This document shows, piece by piece, positions 21,454 through 23,303 of a DNA stretch of 23,303 nucleotides. The position numbers and the translations under genes were made by a program. How positions within the stretch are numbered: the first letter of the stretch is position 1; every line of letters starts with the position of its first letter. Below the pieces are notes generated by a model. That model did no database searches. It was not told where the DNA came from and saw nothing but the letters and a program-made list of their open reading frames with translations. Source of the DNA: an uncultured Clostridia bacterium (GTDB taxonomy: Bacteria; Bacillota; Clostridia; Christensenellales; Aristaeellaceae); contig CALGYL010000234.1 in the NCBI GenBank assembly GCA_937934775.1, forward strand, positions 1 to 23,303, read 5' to 3'.

Positions 21454-22656
21454 ATGGAAGATTTCAGGCATGCCCTGTCGCGGCGGATCGTGCTTTTTGA
21501 CGGCAGCATGGGGGCGCTTCTTGGCCAGATGGGCGTTGAAACCGAGTGTCCGGACCTTCTGAGCGTTACCAAGCCGGATTTAATTCGGGGCATCCACGAA
21601 GCTTATGTCCGGGCTGGCGCCGAGGTGATTCTGGCCAATACTTTCGGCGCGACCTCCATCAAGCTTTCGCGCGCAGGTCTTGAGGAGCGATCTTCCGAAA
21701 TCGCGGCTGCGGCGGTTAAAAACGCGAAGGCATCCGGCGCGCCGTTTGTGGCGCTGGACCTTGGCCCCACCGGACGTTTCCTGACGCCGGTGGGCGACGT
21801 GACGTTTGATCAGATGATGGCCTCTCTCCGGGCATTTTGCCGGGCGGGCGCGGAGGCGGGCGCGGATCTGATCGTCATCGAAACGCAAACCGATCTGGCC
21901 GAAATGCGCTGCGCGCTGATTGCCGCCCGGGAGACGGGCCTTCCGGTTGTGGTTTCCTCCACCTATTCCCCAAACGCCCGTACGCTGACCGGCGGCGCGC
22001 CCGAATGCGCGGCGTTGATCGCTTCGGCGCTGAATGCGGCGGCGGCAGGCATCAATTGCTCCGGCGGGCCGATCGAGATGCTGAAGCCCCTCAAGGCGAT
22101 GCGGCTTGCGTCGCCGATCCCGGTCGTGGTGCAACCCAACGCAGGGCTTCCGTCCGTGGGGCCCAACGGCCGCGCCGTATTCCCCTTCGGCCCCGACGCG
22201 ATGGCGCCCCACATGGCGGAAATTCTGGCCGCCGGAGCTTCCGCCATCGGCGGCTGCTGCGGCACAACGCCGGAGCACACCGCAAAGATGCATACGCTGA
22301 CAGAAGCTGCCCAGCCGCCCGAGTCCGTCTGGGACGGCGTGGTCCGCATTTGTTCCGCGCGCGCCTTTATTCCTCTAGATGAAGCGAGAGACGCGCTTGA
22401 GGAAATCGGCGACCCTGAGGATCTGTATGATCTGGAGCCGGACGCCGTGCCGGTGATTGACATATCCGGGTTATCGGCGGAGGAAGCCCGCTCCGCCGTG
22501 GAGGCCGCGCAGACGATGACCAAGCGTCCTCTCGCTTTCCGGGCGGACGGCGAGGAAGCGCTGAACGCGGCGCTCGAAGGGTACACGGGCGTGGCGCTGG
22601 TGGACGGCGTCGGGCTGGACGAGGCGATCGACCGCTGGGGCGCTGTCCGGCTGTAG
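21454..22656 (+). CDS. Homocysteine S-methyltransferase (truncated MetH-like)
   Basis: 400-residue protein. Residues 1-285 are a homocysteine methyltransferase TIM barrel with zinc ligands Cys202 (GINCSGGP), Cys268 and Cys269 (IGGCCGTTPEH). Motifs such as DGSMGALLGQMG, ANTFGAT, LDLGPTGRFLTPVGD and IETQTDLAEMR match the N-terminal module of methionine synthase. Residues about 325-390 (VPVIDISGLSAEEARSAVEA, LAFRADGEEALNAALEG) look like the first half of a pterin-binding barrel, but the rest of that domain and the cobalamin domain are missing. Its methyl donor is thus unclear. The ATG at 21454 has GGAGGGG five bases upstream. Single-gene transcript with a strong terminator. Confidence 0.88.
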   Translation: MEDFRHALSRRIVLFDGSMGALLGQMGVETECPDLLSVTKPDLIRGIHEAYVRAGAEVILANTFGATSIKLSRAGLEERSSEIAAAAVKNAKASGAPFVALDLGPTGRFLTPVGDVTFDQMMASLRAFCRAGAEAGADLIVIETQTDLAEMRCALIAARETGLPVVVSSTYSPNARTLTGGAPECAALIASALNAAAAGINCSGGPIEMLKPLKAMRLASPIPVVVQPNAGLPSVGPNGRAVFPFGPDAMAPHMAEILAAGASAIGGCCGTTPEHTAKMHTLTEAAQPPESVWDGVVRICSARAFIPLDEARDALEEIGDPEDLYDLEPDAVPVIDISGLSAEEARSAVEAAQTMTKRPLAFRADGEEALNAALEGYTGVALVDGVGLDEAIDRWGAVRL

Positions 22657-22680
22657 TCCCATAAACAAATCAATGCATAC

Positions 22681-22723
22681 AAAAGCCGCTCCCGTCGGAA
22701 GTACCCAACGGAAGCGGCTTTTT
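22681..22723. terminator. Bidirectional Rho-independent terminator
   Basis: Stem AAAAGCCGCT with AGCGGCTTTT, then CCGT with ACGG after one mismatch; 12-base loop. T runs on both strands let it serve the methyltransferase gene (plus) and the membrane protein gene (minus), whose stops lie 24 and 17 bases away. Confidence 0.88.
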
Positions 22724-22740
22724 GATGCGAAGCCTTGCGA

Positions 22741-23088
22741 TTACTTGATGATTTCGTAGGAGCCGATGTAGGGCAGCGGCTTTGCGTCACCCTTGCTGAC
22801 GGCGAGGAAAGTGTTGTAAATCTGAAGCGCAGCCAGCGCGATATAGCAGAGCTTCCCAATCAACGCGACAATCCAACCGAGCACAGGAATCCAGCCGAAG
22901 ATCAGATTGAGCAGCCAGAAAGCCACAGCAATCACCAGATACCCAATGAGCGCGAGCAGTCCTTGATTGGCACAGAATTTGCCGAAGCGGGAATCGGGGC
23001 AGGTGATGAACGGCAGGAAGAAAATCAGGTAGCCCAAGCCACCCATTACGCGGTTTTTCTCAACGTCGGATTGATCAAAGTACGCCAT
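22741..23088 (-). CDS. Small Tic20/DUF4870-like membrane protein
   Basis: 115-residue integral membrane protein. Segments: VMGGLGYLIFFLPFITCP, LLALIGYLVIAVAFWLLNLI and VLGWIVALIGKLCYIALAAL, with an FCANQGLLAL motif between; this is the DUF4870/Tic20-like pattern (short three- or four-helix proteins of unknown function). A cysteine at the end of the first helix is a weak oddity. Start taken at the ATG at 23088 (MAYFDQSDVEKN) behind GAGGGGT, rather than at an upstream ATG that lies in the promoter. Probably a monocistronic unit. Confidence 0.82.
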   Translation of the reverse strand: MAYFDQSDVEKNRVMGGLGYLIFFLPFITCPDSRFGKFCANQGLLALIGYLVIAVAFWLLNLIFGWIPVLGWIVALIGKLCYIALAALQIYNTFLAVSKGDAKPLPYIGSYEIIK

Positions 23089-23119
23089 ATTCCACACCCC
23101 TCGTTCTCTATTTGCGCAC

Positions 23120-23148
23120 ATTATATACCACTTTGGGGCCTTTTTCCA
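23120..23148 (-). promoter_or_regulatory. Sigma-A-type promoter of the Tic20/DUF4870-like gene
   Basis: On the minus strand TGGAAA (23143-23148), 17-base spacer, TATAAT (23120-23125), about 32 bases before the chosen start codon. Confidence 0.65.
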
Positions 23149-23190
23149 GTAGCAGACGGATTCCGACATAAATTTAATGGGACAATGAAG

Positions 23191-23235
23191 CCGGGCTGCC
23201 TTAGCGCCGCAAATGGCGCAGGACGGCCCGGTTTT
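23191..23235. terminator. Terminator-like GC-rich hairpin near the window end
   Basis: CCGGGC (23191-23196) pairs with GCCCGG (23226-23231), and an inner GCGCC pairs with GGCGC. TTTTCT follows on the plus strand; the minus side has few T residues. It most likely ends the minus-strand gene that enters from the right edge. Confidence 0.55.
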
Positions 23236-23258
23236 CTATGCGTCAGAATCTGTGTCGA

Positions 23259-23303
23259 TTATTTGGATAGAACGGGGATGGTGACGTTTTCCGCGCGGGT
23301 ATT
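23259..23303 (-). CDS. Possible C-terminal end of a gene cut by the window edge
   Basis: The minus strand reads NTRAENVTIPVLSK and a TAA stop at 23259, in frame with the edge, followed by the hairpin at 23191-23235. This is only 14 codons, so the call rests on position and a plausible ending; the family cannot be named. Confidence 0.35.
   Translation of the reverse strand, partial: NTRAENVTIPVLSK

Noticed and set aside
1..23303. CRISPR arrays, tRNA or rRNA genes, insertion sequences, prophage or toxin-antitoxin loci
   Set aside because: No regularly spaced repeats, transposase or integrase motifs, terminal repeats or tRNA-like cloverleafs were seen on either strand by eye.

Overview
The window comes from a GC-rich, spore-forming member of the Bacillota (Clostridia-like). 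The evidence is the gene order (ireB-ruvX-DUF1292; ylmE-sepF-ylmG-ylmH-divIVA-lspA-rluD; tig-clpP-clpX-lonB), a T-box leader, strong AGGAGG-type ribosome binding sites, sigma-A promoters of the TTGACA/TATAAT kind, a CotF-type coat gene and the sporulation-type LonB protease. No phage, insertion sequence, CRISPR array, tRNA or rRNA was seen. I cannot name a genus.

Layout. 1-2122 (minus): the phenylalanyl-tRNA synthetase operon, pheS followed by the 5' part of pheT, behind a tRNA-Phe-sensing T-box with its own promoter. 2131-3240 (minus): ireB, ruvX and a DUF1292 gene with their own promoter. 3312-4951 (minus): an AI-2E/PerM-family permease, a tiny membrane protein and a PRC-barrel protein that overlaps the tiny gene by 119 bases. 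5048-11330 (minus): a cell-division and envelope cluster, read from its promoter as an HlyD-like membrane protein, the PLP protein YggS/YlmE, SepF, YggT/YlmG, the S4 protein YlmH, a 51-residue mini-DivIVA, full DivIVA, signal peptidase II (LspA) and an RluD-type pseudouridine synthase. 11340-13621 (plus): lgt and pncB, fired from a near-perfect promoter placed back-to-back with the HlyD promoter. 13628-16120: small genes on both strands, including a CotF-like coat pair, recX, a cysteine-rich DUF1540 protein and a ProB-like amino-acid kinase. 16215-21375 (minus): the protein quality-control cluster tig, clpP, clpX, lonB. 21396-22656 (plus): a homocysteine methyltransferase that looks like a truncated methionine synthase. 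22741-23148 (minus): a small Tic20/DUF4870-like membrane protein. The last bases probably hold the tail of another minus-strand gene.

How it fits together: most genes are housekeeping. Lgt and LspA are successive steps of lipoprotein maturation. SepF and DivIVA act at division sites and poles. Trigger factor, ClpXP and LonB handle folding and turnover. I do not see a clear new defence or biosynthetic system. The items most worth a second look are the stand-alone mini-DivIVA duplicated next to full divIVA, a terminator-like hairpin that buries the lonB start site, the nested PRC/small-membrane gene pair, the orphan ProB-like kinase and the truncated MetH-like enzyme.
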